From assembly GCF_029193575.1 (NCBI RefSeq), contig NZ_JARGCS010000012.1:124001-188000 (forward strand): a stretch of DNA of 64,000 nucleotides. The letters are read 5' to 3'. The position numbers were made by a program, and so were the translations under genes. Shown here piece after piece: positions 56,093 through 64,000 of the stretch (its first letter is position 1; each line of letters begins with the position of its first letter). The stretch is from Pseudomonas entomophila. Its GTDB lineage: Bacteria > Pseudomonadota > Gammaproteobacteria > Pseudomonadales > Pseudomonadaceae. A model generated the notes under the pieces. It worked only from the letters and a program-made list of their open reading frames with translations. It searched no databases and was not told where the DNA came from.

Positions 56093-56569
56093 ATGAGCAA
56101 CCCCAATAAAGATGTGATCGACGTGCTCAACGACCTGATCGAGTACAGCAAGGACGGCGAAAAAGGCTTCAAAGAGTCTGCCAGTGACGTCAAGAACCCC
56201 GAACTCAAGGCTTTCTTCGTGCAACGCGCAGGTGAATGCGCCAACGCCGCCGCCGAGCTGCAAAGCGAAGTGCGCCGCCTGGGCGGCGACCCGGAAACCT
56301 CCACCAGCCTCAGCGGTGACCTGCACCGTGGCTGGGTCAACCTCAAGTCGCTGGTCACCGGCAAGGATGAAGCCGCCGTGCTCAACGAAGTCGAACGCGG
56401 CGAAGACCATGCCCTGAAAGCCTACAAGGACGGTCGCGAGAAACTGGTCAAACTCGGCCGCACCGCCAGCGACCAGACCTACACCCTGGTGGAACGCCAG
56501 CTGCAAGGCGTACAACGCAACCACGACCAGGTGAAAGTGCTGCGTGACGCCGCGCGCGCGCGCAGTTAA
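56093..56569 (+). CDS. DUF2383 / PA2169-family four-helix-bundle protein
   Basis: The 158-residue protein is predicted to fold as a ferritin-like four-helix bundle: DVIDVLNDLIEYSKDGEKGF, then helices around 36-60, 75-125 and 130-155, with Glu and His at positions suited to metal binding. The family is common in pseudomonads and often rises under stress or stationary phase; its function is unknown. The start at 56093 follows AAGGAG. A sigma-54-like promoter lies just upstream. The stop overlaps that of the convergent diguanylate cyclase gene. Confidence 0.85.
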   Translation: MSNPNKDVIDVLNDLIEYSKDGEKGFKESASDVKNPELKAFFVQRAGECANAAAELQSEVRRLGGDPETSTSLSGDLHRGWVNLKSLVTGKDEAAVLNEVERGEDHALKAYKDGREKLVKLGRTASDQTYTLVERQLQGVQRNHDQVKVLRDAARARS

Positions 56570-58068
56570 CCCGCTGGCTCCTCTACCCGGTTGCGGCCAT
56601 TGGCCTTGGCCCGGTAGAGGGCTTCGTCCGCCGCACCCAGCACCCTGGCCAGGTCATGCTGGGTGCCGGGGACAAACAGGCCGATCCCCACGCTCACCGT
56701 CACCGGTCGCTCATCGTCGCCGAAGGGTGGCAGCGCCTCGACGCTTGCACGAATCCGCTCCGCCAACAGCATCGCGCCGGCCAGCTCGGTCTCCGGCAAC
56801 ACCACCTGGAACTCCTCCCCCCCGTAGCGTGCCGCCAGGTCCGCTGGCCGCCGGATGCAGCGCTCGATGGCCCGCGCCACCTCGCGCAGGGCGTGGTCGC
56901 CACCGGCATGGCCGTGGCGCTGGTTGAACGCCTTGAAGTGGTCCACGTCCACCATGAGGATCGCCAGCGGCTTGCGGTTGCGTTGGGCGCGCGCCCATTC
57001 CTGGCGCAGGGTCTGGTCCAGGCGCCGGCGGTTGGCCAGGCCTGTGAGGCTGTCGGTGGCAGCCAGGGTGGCCAGGCCCTGCTCAGCGTCGTTGCGTCGG
57101 CGCAGTTCGCGGCGGAGCATCAGGGTCAACCAGAGGATGCCGATGCACAGGACGGCGGTGGCTACGCTGACCAGCAGCGCCGTACGCCGCCACGACGCGA
57201 ACACCTCGTTGGTCGAATGCATCACCAGCACAATCAGTGGCAGGTCGCTGACCCGCGCGAAGGTGTAGATGCGCCCGCCCTCGGCGAGCTCGGAATGCGC
57301 GGTGAAGCTGCCGCTGCGCTCGCCGAGGATGCGCTGGAAGTTCGGGTACTGGCGGTAGCTGCTGCCGATCAGCGAGTCGCCCGGTCGGCCAGGCTCGCGG
57401 GCCAGCAACTGGCCGTCGGTGTTGAGCAGGTTGATGCTGCTTTCGTCGCCGATGTCCAGGCGCTGGAACAGCTCGCTGAAGTACGACAGCCGCAGGGCGC
57501 CGGCGGCGAGCCCGGCGAACTCGCCGTCGGGGCCGGGGATGCGACGGCTGAAACTGATGCACCAGTCGAGGTCGCCGAGCCGTGCCTTGAACGGCGGGCC
57601 GACCAGCAGGCCGAGGTCGGGGTTGCGCAGGTGCGCCTGGAATACCCCGGTGTCGGCGAAGTTGGCCTTGCGCGGCACGATGCTGGTGGAGTCGCCGACC
57701 ACGTTACCCTGGGCGTCCAGCCACAGCACGTCACCGCGCTGACGGTCGACGAAGGCCTGGTTGAACAGCAGGCGCTGGCGCAACTGGCTGGGGACTTCCG
57801 GCAGCTCACTGTGCCCGACCGCCCAGATCAGGCCCTGCAGCGACTGGTCGTAGAGTTCGACGTTGCGCAGGATGTCGCTCTCGATCAACTGCACGATGTT
57901 GCTGGAGGAGCGCATGGCCGACTGCTCCACGCTGTCGCGCTCGCGTGCCAGGAGGTAGCTGACGATGGTGACGATGGCGAGCACGGCGAGGCAGCTGCCC
58001 AGATTGAGGATCAGCTCGGGGTGCGATTTGCACGGGATGGGGCGCGGTGGTCGAGTGGGCAACGTCAT
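56566..58068 (-). CDS. Membrane diguanylate cyclase with dCache-type sensor
   Basis: The 500-residue protein has a cytoplasmic N-tail, a membrane helix (about 17-40), a periplasmic double-Cache-like domain (about 45-285), a second membrane helix (about 295-315) and a GGDEF domain (about 335-500). The active site reads YGGEEF (about 415-420), so cyclase activity is expected. RPAD, five residues before it, is an intact RxxD inhibitory site for product feedback. It should make c-di-GMP in response to an unknown ligand. The start is taken as MTLPTRPP at 58068; an ATG 30 codons upstream (58158) is possible. Confidence 0.88.
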   Translation of the reverse strand: MTLPTRPPRPIPCKSHPELILNLGSCLAVLAIVTIVSYLLARERDSVEQSAMRSSSNIVQLIESDILRNVELYDQSLQGLIWAVGHSELPEVPSQLRQRLLFNQAFVDRQRGDVLWLDAQGNVVGDSTSIVPRKANFADTGVFQAHLRNPDLGLLVGPPFKARLGDLDWCISFSRRIPGPDGEFAGLAAGALRLSYFSELFQRLDIGDESSINLLNTDGQLLAREPGRPGDSLIGSSYRQYPNFQRILGERSGSFTAHSELAEGGRIYTFARVSDLPLIVLVMHSTNEVFASWRRTALLVSVATAVLCIGILWLTLMLRRELRRRNDAEQGLATLAATDSLTGLANRRRLDQTLRQEWARAQRNRKPLAILMVDVDHFKAFNQRHGHAGGDHALREVARAIERCIRRPADLAARYGGEEFQVVLPETELAGAMLLAERIRASVEALPPFGDDERPVTVSVGIGLFVPGTQHDLARVLGAADEALYRAKANGRNRVEEPAG

Positions 58069-58244
58069 GCTCGCTACTGCATAAGCCCCTCTTTCCGTGA
58101 GGGTAGGGCTATTACGCGGCGGCGTTATTTTAAGGAAGCTGAAATTGTCGGACAACATTTAATGCAGTTGTCCGACGGAATGTGGTGATTCGGCCAGCTA
58201 AGACAGCAGTCCTGCCGACGCCGCTCTACAGGAGATTGCGCCGT

Positions 58245-59576
58245 TTAGAACACGTTCACCGGGTAGTCGACGATCACGCGGAACTCGTCATTGTCGTTGT
58301 CCACCGCCGAGTACCCCTGGCTGCCGCGATGGCTGGCATAGCGCAGCAACACCGACAGGTCCTTGAACTGCCCCGCCTGGACCACGTACTTCAGGTCCAG
58401 GTCCCGCTCCCAGTGCCGGGCGTCCTTGCCGTCGGCGCTGTACCAGTGGCCGTAGCCGACGCTTTCGGCGTCGACCTTGGTCAGGTCGAGCTTGCCGCGC
58501 GAATACGACAGCGACGTGCTCAGGCCGGGGATGCCCAGACCGGCGAAATCATGGTCGTACTGCAACTTCCACGACCGCTCGTTGGGCCCGTTGAAGTCCG
58601 AGTACATGCGCGAGTTGTCCAGGTACACGCTGTCGCCGAGGTTGATGTAGTCGAACGGCGTGTTGCCGTTGACCCGCTGGTAGGCGGCGGTGACGCTGTG
58701 GTGCCCGGCAGCCACGGTGAAGTGCAGGCTGTAGGTGTTGTTGTCGATCTTGCCCAGCAGCGCCTGGCCGGCGTCCCGGGTGTGATAGAAGTGCGCGCCT
58801 GGGTTCAGGCTGACCAGGTCGCTGAGCGCGTAGTGGTAGTCGACGTCGGCGTAGTACTGCTTCCAGATGTCCTTCAATTCAGCGGCGTAGAGGTTCGCGG
58901 TGAGGCTTTCGCTGCCGCTCCAGGATGCGCCGGCCCAGTTCAGGTGGCGGCTCTTGTCGCCCTCGGCGAGGTTGCCGTAGTAGGTGTCGATGCGCCGGTG
59001 CCCACTCTGGTTGTAGGGCTTGGTGAAGCTGACCTGGCCGCCTTCGAGCAGCAGGCCGTCGATGCGGGTGTTGCGCAGGGCCACGCCGCGGAAGGTCTGC
59101 GGCAGCAGGCGCGTCTCGCCGCCGGCGATCACCGGGTTGCTGAGGAACAGGTCACCGGCCTTGAGCTCGGTGTCGAAGGCCCTGAACTTGACCGCCGCAC
59201 CGGCAGTGGAGAACGCATGAGGCGCGGCGCCCAGCTCATCTGCGTTCTTCTGGTGATACGGCAGCAGGCTGGTGCCAGCATGGCCGCCACCACCGTCGAG
59301 CTTCAGGCCAAGAATACCGTGGGCGTCGACACCGACGCCGAGCACGCCGGGGGTGTAGCCCGACTCGAAACGGGCGAGCGCGCCCTGGCCCCACTCGCGG
59401 TTGTCACGCACCCCGGCGTCAAGCTGGTTGCGGTGGAAGTAGGCATTGCGAACGTGCAGGTTCAGGGAGGTGCCGTCGATGAAGCCATCAGCCTTGTCTT
59501 CATCGGCCTGGGCGGCAACCGGGATCGTTGCGCTCAGTGCAACGAACAGCGGGGTGAAGCGAAACGCGAAAAGCAC
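58245..59576 (-). CDS. OprD-family outer-membrane porin
   Basis: The 443-residue protein has a signal peptide ([20 protein letters not shown], cut after AQA) and a mature sequence of alternating aromatic beta strands. [18 protein letters not shown] at the front and aromatic VDYPVNVF at the end are hallmarks of OprD/Opd porins, which pass amino acids, peptides or organic acids. Translation probably starts at GTG 59576, nine bases after AAGGAG; an upstream ATG would add 48 residues that do not resemble a signal. The substrate group (OccD or OccK) cannot be set by eye. Confidence 0.9.
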   Translation of the reverse strand: MLFAFRFTPLFVALSATIPVAAQADEDKADGFIDGTSLNLHVRNAYFHRNQLDAGVRDNREWGQGALARFESGYTPGVLGVGVDAHGILGLKLDGGGGHAGTSLLPYHQKNADELGAAPHAFSTAGAAVKFRAFDTELKAGDLFLSNPVIAGGETRLLPQTFRGVALRNTRIDGLLLEGGQVSFTKPYNQSGHRRIDTYYGNLAEGDKSRHLNWAGASWSGSESLTANLYAAELKDIWKQYYADVDYHYALSDLVSLNPGAHFYHTRDAGQALLGKIDNNTYSLHFTVAAGHHSVTAAYQRVNGNTPFDYINLGDSVYLDNSRMYSDFNGPNERSWKLQYDHDFAGLGIPGLSTSLSYSRGKLDLTKVDAESVGYGHWYSADGKDARHWERDLDLKYVVQAGQFKDLSVLLRYASHRGSQGYSAVDNDNDEFRVIVDYPVNVF

Positions 59577-59677
59577 TGGAACAAGCTCCTTGTGGTCGTG
59601 CGGTGAAACCGTTGTCGTGGTGCACGTTGTGAACTTTTGGGGAATGACGAAACAACCTGGCTGATCTTTTTCGAGCA

Positions 59678-59706
59678 TAAAAAAAGCCGCTGATCGGCAG
59701 CGGCTT
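59678..59706 (-). terminator. Intrinsic terminator after the small exported-protein gene
   Basis: Read leftward, an 8-bp stem AGCCGCTG / CAGCGGCT is followed by a run of seven T. It lies about 75 bases past the stop at 59781 and upstream of the OprD-family gene. Confidence 0.88.
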
Positions 59707-59780
59707 GGAACGGCTAACACACGGGCAGAAGAGTGCCTGCGGCGTAGCCAAGGGAAAATCCAGGGCGAACGACGTGCCGA

Positions 59781-60005
59781 TCAGCTGTCGGCATTGTCGT
59801 CTTTGGAAACTTTGGACGCTGTCTGTTGCGTGCCTTTCACGGTATCGCCGTGTTGGGATGCATAGGCCTGCTGGGCCTGTTGATGCGCTTCGGCAAGTGC
59901 GACGTTACGGGCGACGAAGGCCGGCGATTCTTCCGCCATGGCCAGGGGCGACAACAACAGGGACGACAGAATGAAAACGCTGGCAACACCCATACTGTTG
60001 GACAT
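59781..60005 (-). CDS. Small exported hypothetical protein
   Basis: The 74-residue precursor has a signal peptide with cleavage after LAMA (near residue 25), leaving a hydrophilic, Gln/Ala/Ser-rich mature peptide of about 49 residues. The start at ATG 60005 follows AAGAAGG; a TTG three codons earlier is less likely. The gene has its own strong terminator. It lies between a porin gene and a metal-type two-component system. No family is recognised; small periplasmic peptides near CopRS/CzcRS systems are sometimes metal-related, which is only a guess here. Confidence 0.65.
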   Translation of the reverse strand: MSNSMGVASVFILSSLLLSPLAMAEESPAFVARNVALAEAHQQAQQAYASQHGDTVKGTQQTASKVSKDDNADS

Positions 60006-60135
60006 TTGGAACAACCTTCTTGCGGGGCAAGTGCTAATTGAGACAGGCGTAAGTTAATGCCTGAGCACCCCGGGAAACAGTGCCCCGCGGGATAAGCACT
60101 ATTGCGTTGAAGGTAATTATCGTGCCGCGGTGGGT

Positions 60136-61548
60136 TCAGGCGTTGGCCGCAAAACCGCTGTCTTGACCGCTCGGCAAGCGAATGCCGAAGGTGTTGGCGC
60201 CACCTTCGCTGCGCACGAAAACGCTGCCGCCATGCATCAGGGCGATCGCCTTGACGATCGCTAGCCCCAACCCATGGTTACCGCCCCCGCTGTTGCTGCG
60301 CGCCGCATCCACCCGGTAGAAGCGCTCGAACAACAGCGCCAGGTGCTCGTCGGCGATGCGCGGGCCGGGGTTGCTCACGGCGATGCTGACCTGCTCGGCG
60401 TCGGTGTCGATGCGCACCTGGATCACCTGGTCCGGCGCGGTGTGCTGCACGGCGTTGTTCAGCAGGTTGATCAACGCCCGGCGCAATTGCGCCTTCTCGA
60501 TGGGGGCCAGGGCATCGCCGCTGACCTCGACGCTGACCTGGGCGTCTTCGAGGATGTAGTCCAGGTAGTCGAGCGTGGTGGCCACTTCCTCGGCCAGCGA
60601 GGCTTCGGTCAGGGCGGTGGCCTTGCTGCCCTGGTCGGCGCTGGCCAGGAACAGCATGTCGTTGATGATGCTGCGCAGGCGCTCCAGCTCCTCGAGGTTC
60701 GATTGCAGCACCTCGAAGTAGTGCTCGGCGCTGCGCCCGCGGGTCAGCGCCACCTGGGTCTGGCCGATCAGGTTGGTCAGCGGCGAACGCAGTTCGTGGG
60801 CGACGTCGGCGTTGAAGGCCTCCAGGCGCGAGTAGGCCTGGCTGACCCGGTCGAGCGCGGCGTTGAAGGCCTCGGCGAACTGCGCCAACTCCGGCGGCAG
60901 GTCGTGGGTGCGCAGGCGCCCATCCAGGCGCGGCGGGGCCAGGGCCTGGGCCTCGGCCGACAGGGCCAGCAAGGGCTTGAGGCCGATGCGCGCGACCCAG
61001 TAGCTGAGCAGCGAGGCCAGCAGCACGCCGAACACCGCCAGGCCGACGATCGCCACCAGCAGGCTGTGCTGCGCCTGCCAGAAGGTCTCGGTGTCGATGC
61101 CGATCAGAAAGCGCAGCGCCGGGCGCCCGCCCAGCGCTGGCAGTTCGCTGACCAGCACCTTGTACGGGTAGGGGCTGCCGGCCAGGCGCAGGTCGCGCAT
61201 GCCTTGCGGGCCTTCGGCGAAGCCGCGCACCTGCTCGGTCGGGTGGCCATACTCGAACGCCGGGTCGCTGCTCACCACCCAGAAGCGGATGCGCCGGTCT
61301 TCCTCGCCGAGCAGGTTGAGCTTGTTGTGGATCTTGGCCCAGTGCTCCTTGGTGCCGAAGCGGTTGAGGGTCGACTCCAGGACGCTGAAGCGCGCGTCCA
61401 GCTCGGCCGCTGGCAGCAGGTCGAGGCTGCGGTCGACCTGGCGGTACAGGGCGCTGCCGATCAGCACGAACACCCCCAGCGCCACCAGGGTGAACAGCAG
61501 CGACAGGCGCAGGGCGAGGGAGTTAGCCCGCACGGTTTTCCAGGACAT
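60136..61548 (-). CDS. Sensor histidine kinase, heavy-metal sensor type (CopS/CzcS-like)
   Basis: The 470-residue kinase has two membrane helices (about 12-32 and 163-186) around a periplasmic sensor of about 130 residues. HAMP, the H-box VAHELRSPLTNL with phospho-His251, and an ATPase domain with LINLLNNAVQHT and GLGLAIVKAIALMHGG follow. Overall form matches the CopS/CzcS/IrlS family of metal sensors. Its start overlaps the response-regulator gene by 26 bases, so they are translationally coupled. The signal is unknown, and the adjacent RND pump looks more drug-type than metal-type. Confidence 0.9.
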   Translation of the reverse strand: MSWKTVRANSLALRLSLLFTLVALGVFVLIGSALYRQVDRSLDLLPAAELDARFSVLESTLNRFGTKEHWAKIHNKLNLLGEEDRRIRFWVVSSDPAFEYGHPTEQVRGFAEGPQGMRDLRLAGSPYPYKVLVSELPALGGRPALRFLIGIDTETFWQAQHSLLVAIVGLAVFGVLLASLLSYWVARIGLKPLLALSAEAQALAPPRLDGRLRTHDLPPELAQFAEAFNAALDRVSQAYSRLEAFNADVAHELRSPLTNLIGQTQVALTRGRSAEHYFEVLQSNLEELERLRSIINDMLFLASADQGSKATALTEASLAEEVATTLDYLDYILEDAQVSVEVSGDALAPIEKAQLRRALINLLNNAVQHTAPDQVIQVRIDTDAEQVSIAVSNPGPRIADEHLALLFERFYRVDAARSNSGGGNHGLGLAIVKAIALMHGGSVFVRSEGGANTFGIRLPSGQDSGFAANA

Positions 61549-62197
61549 AGCCCATGCCTCGGATGGTATGCAGCAGCTTGTTGTCGAACGGCCCGTCGAG
61601 CTTGGCGCGCAGGCGCTTGATCGCCACCTCCACCACGTTCGCGTCGCTGTCGAAGTTGATGTCCCAGACCAGCTCGGCGATGGCGGTCTTGGACAGGATC
61701 TCGCCCTGGCGCCGCGCCAGCACGCTGAGCAGCGAGAACTCCTTGGCGGTCAGCTCCAGGCGCTGCCCGGCGCGGCTGGCCTTGCGCGCCATGAGGTCGA
61801 TCCACAGGTCGGCGACCTGGATCTGCAACGGCTCGTGGCTGGCGCTGCGGCGGGTCAGGGCTTGCAGGCGGGCGACCAGCTCGAGGAACGAGAACGGCTT
61901 GCCCAGGTAGTCGTCGGCGCCTTCGCGCAGGCCGTGGATGCGGTCTTCGACGCGCTCGCGGGCGGTGAGCATGATCACCGGGGTCTGCTTGCGCGCGCGC
62001 AGGGCGCGCAGCACGCCGTAGCCGTCCAGGCCCGGCAGCATCACGTCGAGCACGATCACCGCGTAGTCGCCTTCCAGGGCCAGGTGCAGGCCGTCGATGC
62101 CGTCGCGGGCGAGGTCGACGGTGAAGCCCTGCTCGCTCAGGCCGCGGTGCAGGTAGTCGGCGGTTTTCTCTTCGTCTTCGATGATCAGCACGCGCAT
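61523..62197 (-). CDS. OmpR-family response regulator (CopR/CzcR-like)
   Basis: The 224-residue protein is a receiver with phospho-Asp51 in VIVLDVMLPG and Lys in LGKPFSF, followed by a winged-helix DNA-binding domain (about 125-220, with LTAKEFSLLSVLARRQGEIL and VAIKRLRAKL). It is 10 bases downstream of the RND pump gene and overlaps the kinase gene. The three therefore form one operon in which the system probably controls its own pump. Confidence 0.93.
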   Translation of the reverse strand: MRVLIIEDEEKTADYLHRGLSEQGFTVDLARDGIDGLHLALEGDYAVIVLDVMLPGLDGYGVLRALRARKQTPVIMLTARERVEDRIHGLREGADDYLGKPFSFLELVARLQALTRRSASHEPLQIQVADLWIDLMARKASRAGQRLELTAKEFSLLSVLARRQGEILSKTAIAELVWDINFDSDANVVEVAIKRLRAKLDGPFDNKLLHTIRGMGYVLENRAG

Positions 62198-62207
62198 GGG
62201 TCTTGTC

Positions 62208-64000
62208 TCAACGGGCGGTCGCGGCCACGGGGGCGGCCTTGCGACGGTGGAACAGGCGCTCCAGGGCCAAGTATATGACCGGCGTGGTGAACAGCGTCAG
62301 CGCCTGGCTCACCAGCAGCCCGCCGACCACCGCGATGCCCAGCGGCTGGCGCAGCTCGGCGCCGGCGCCGAAGCCGAACATCAGCGGCACCGCGCCGAGC
62401 AGCGCGGCCAGGGTGGTCATGATGATCGGCCGGAAGCGCGTCAGGCACGCCTGGTGGATCGCCTGCTCTGGCGTCAGGCCCTGGGTGCGTTGGGCGTCGA
62501 GGGCGAAGTCGATGAGCAGGATGCCGTTCTTCTTGACGATGCCGATCAGCAGCACCACGCCGATCAGGCCCATGATGGTGAAGTCCTGGCCCATGGCCCA
62601 GAGCAGGATCAGCGCGCCGAGGCCGGCCGAAGGCAAGGTGGAGATGATCGTCAGGGGGTGCACGAAGCTCTCGTAGAGCACGCCGAGGATGATGTACACC
62701 GCCACCAGCGCGGCGAGGATCAGCCACGGCTGGCTCGACAGCGAACTCTGGAAGGCCTGGGCCGCGCCTTGGAAACTGCCGACGATCGAGTCGGGCATGC
62801 CCAGCTCGCGCTGGGTCTGTTCGAGCAGGCGCACCGCATCGCCCAAGGCCACGCCAGGCGCCAGGTTGAACGACAGGTTGGCCGCCGGGAACAGGCCATC
62901 GTGGGCGATCGACAGCGGCCCGGTGCTCGGCGCGGCGACGTGGGCCAGCGCCGACAGCGGCACCATCTCGCCGGACAGCGGCGAGCGCAGGTAGAAGTAG
63001 TTCAGGCTCTCGGCCTTGCCGCGCTGGCGGGCGTCGAGTTCGAGGATGACCTTGTACTGGTTGGTCTCGGTCTGGAACTCGCTGATCTGCCGCTGGCCGA
63101 AGGCGTCGTACAGCGCCTGGTCGACGTCGTTGGTGGTCAGGCCGAAGCGCGCCGCGGCCTGGCGGTCGATGTCGATGCGCGTGACGCTGGCGCCCAGTTG
63201 CAGGTCGTTGGACAGGTCGCGAAACGCCGGGTTTTCCCGCAGGCGCTCGGTCAGGCGCTGGGTCCACAGGTTCAGGGCCACGCCGTCGTTGCTCTTGAGC
63301 ACGTACTGGTACTGGGTGCGGGTGGGGCCGGAGCTGAGGTTGATGTCCTGGCCGGCGCGCATGTACAGGACGATGCCGGGCACCTGGGCGAGCTTGGGGC
63401 GCAGCCGATCGATCAGCTCGCTGGCCGAGACGTCGCGCTCGCCGCGTGGCTTGAGGGCGATCCAGAAGCGGCCGTTGGCGATGGTCTGGTTGCTGCCGGT
63501 CACCCCCACCGAGTGGGAGAAGGCGCGCACGGCGGGGTCGGCCTCGATGATCTTGGCCAGGGCCTGGTGCTTTTCGATCATCGCGGGGTAGGAAACGTCG
63601 GCCGCCGCCTCGGTGGTGCCGAGGATGAAACCGGTGTCCTGCAAGGGGAAGAAGCCCTTGGGAATGGCCACGTAGCCGACCACCGCCAGCGCCAGGGTCA
63701 GGCCGAACACGCCGAGGGTCAGGCGTTGGTGGCCCAAGGCCAGGTTCAGGCCTTTCTCGTACCCGCGCACCAGGCGCTGGCCGAAGCCGTCGTGGTGCTC
63801 CTTGGGTGGCTGGCGCATGAACAGGGCGCAAAGGGTCGGGGCCAGGGTCAGCGAGACCACCACCGAGATCAGGATGGTCGAGGTCGCGGTCAGGGCGAAC
63901 TCCTTGAACAGCCGGCCGACCACGCCGCCCATGAACAGCAGCGGGATGAACGCGGCGATCAGCGAGAAGCTGATCGAGATCACGGTGAAGCCGATCTCGC
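62208..64000 (-). CDS. RND-family efflux pump inner-membrane protein (partial, start beyond window)
   Basis: About 597 C-terminal residues of an HAE-1-type RND transporter, normally near 1030 residues, are present; the N-terminal part lies past the right edge. Visible are the end of the first membrane bundle (ISISFSLIAAFIPLLFMGGV), the second periplasmic loop with the PN/PC subdomains, and the C-terminal helices with VLLIGIVKKNGILLIDFA and RFRPIIMTTLAALLGAVPLM. The sequence resembles MdtB/MdtC/MuxC-type drug pumps rather than CzcA. It is followed by the OmpR-type regulator and kinase genes on the same strand. Confidence 0.93.
   Translation of the reverse strand, partial: EIGFTVISISFSLIAAFIPLLFMGGVVGRLFKEFALTATSTILISVVVSLTLAPTLCALFMRQPPKEHHDGFGQRLVRGYEKGLNLALGHQRLTLGVFGLTLALAVVGYVAIPKGFFPLQDTGFILGTTEAAADVSYPAMIEKHQALAKIIEADPAVRAFSHSVGVTGSNQTIANGRFWIALKPRGERDVSASELIDRLRPKLAQVPGIVLYMRAGQDINLSSGPTRTQYQYVLKSNDGVALNLWTQRLTERLRENPAFRDLSNDLQLGASVTRIDIDRQAAARFGLTTNDVDQALYDAFGQRQISEFQTETNQYKVILELDARQRGKAESLNYFYLRSPLSGEMVPLSALAHVAAPSTGPLSIAHDGLFPAANLSFNLAPGVALGDAVRLLEQTQRELGMPDSIVGSFQGAAQAFQSSLSSQPWLILAALVAVYIILGVLYESFVHPLTIISTLPSAGLGALILLWAMGQDFTIMGLIGVVLLIGIVKKNGILLIDFALDAQRTQGLTPEQAIHQACLTRFRPIIMTTLAALLGAVPLMFGFGAGAELRQPLGIAVVGGLLVSQALTLFTTPVIYLALERLFHRRKAAPVAATAR

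Overview
The window reads as a chromosome segment from a Pseudomonas of the P. putida group. Most of it is GC-rich with GC-ending codons. Gene content and order match what I recall of that group: acyl-CoA synthetase, DUF1302/DUF1329 pair, pta, slyD, gpx, cysZ, trxB, nadC, ampDE, tatD, cra-fruBKA. Typical P. putida REP sequences sit between genes. Species cannot be fixed from sequence reading alone.

Layout. 1-12.2 kb: an SRAP-family protein, a chemoreceptor, an M48 lipoprotein protease, a TMEM165/UPF0016 transporter behind a yybP-ykoY-type manganese riboswitch, rsmC, hydroxypyruvate reductase, an acyl-CoA synthetase and an exported DUF1302/DUF1329 pair. 12.5-26.9 kb: a MalT-like LuxR regulator, a receiver-TPR response regulator with a minimal histidine kinase, a metallo-beta-lactamase-fold hydrolase, an OmpA-type lipoprotein, pta, a DUF3565 gene, slyD, glutathione peroxidase, an old-yellow-enzyme oxidoreductase, a glycosyltransferase and a soluble PAS-PAS chemoreceptor.

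27.0-39.1 kb is an integrated element of about 11.9 kb. A perfect 155-bp direct repeat of the 3' part of cysZ flanks it (27034-27188 and 38929-39083), and a tyrosine integrase lies next to the right repeat. The cargo is more AT-rich than its surroundings. It holds a TIR-NTPase-repeat protein (a bacterial NLR-like candidate antiphage protein) preceded by a perfect LexA-type box, a vsr - C5-methyltransferase - Eco29kI-like endonuclease operon, a serine recombinase with a nearby dyad, an XRE regulator, a small exported protein and a helicase-like protein ending in a helix-turn-helix. This is the most interesting part of the window: a cysZ-targeting defence island with a possibly SOS-controlled TIR gene.

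39.1-64 kb is core again: cysZ (its 3' end now supplied by the element), trxB with a structured leader, nadC, a DUF1631 gene, ampDE, a chemoreceptor, cra-tatD, the fructose PTS operon fruBKA with a Cra operator, DUF3820, a DUF2383 gene behind a sigma-54-like promoter, a diguanylate cyclase, an OprD-family porin, a small exported protein, and an operon of an RND pump (cut by the window end) with a CopRS/CzcRS-type two-component system.

No rRNA, tRNA, CRISPR array or complete insertion sequence was seen. Start sites were moved from the longest frame wherever a ribosome-binding site, signal peptide or family N-terminus supported a shorter protein.
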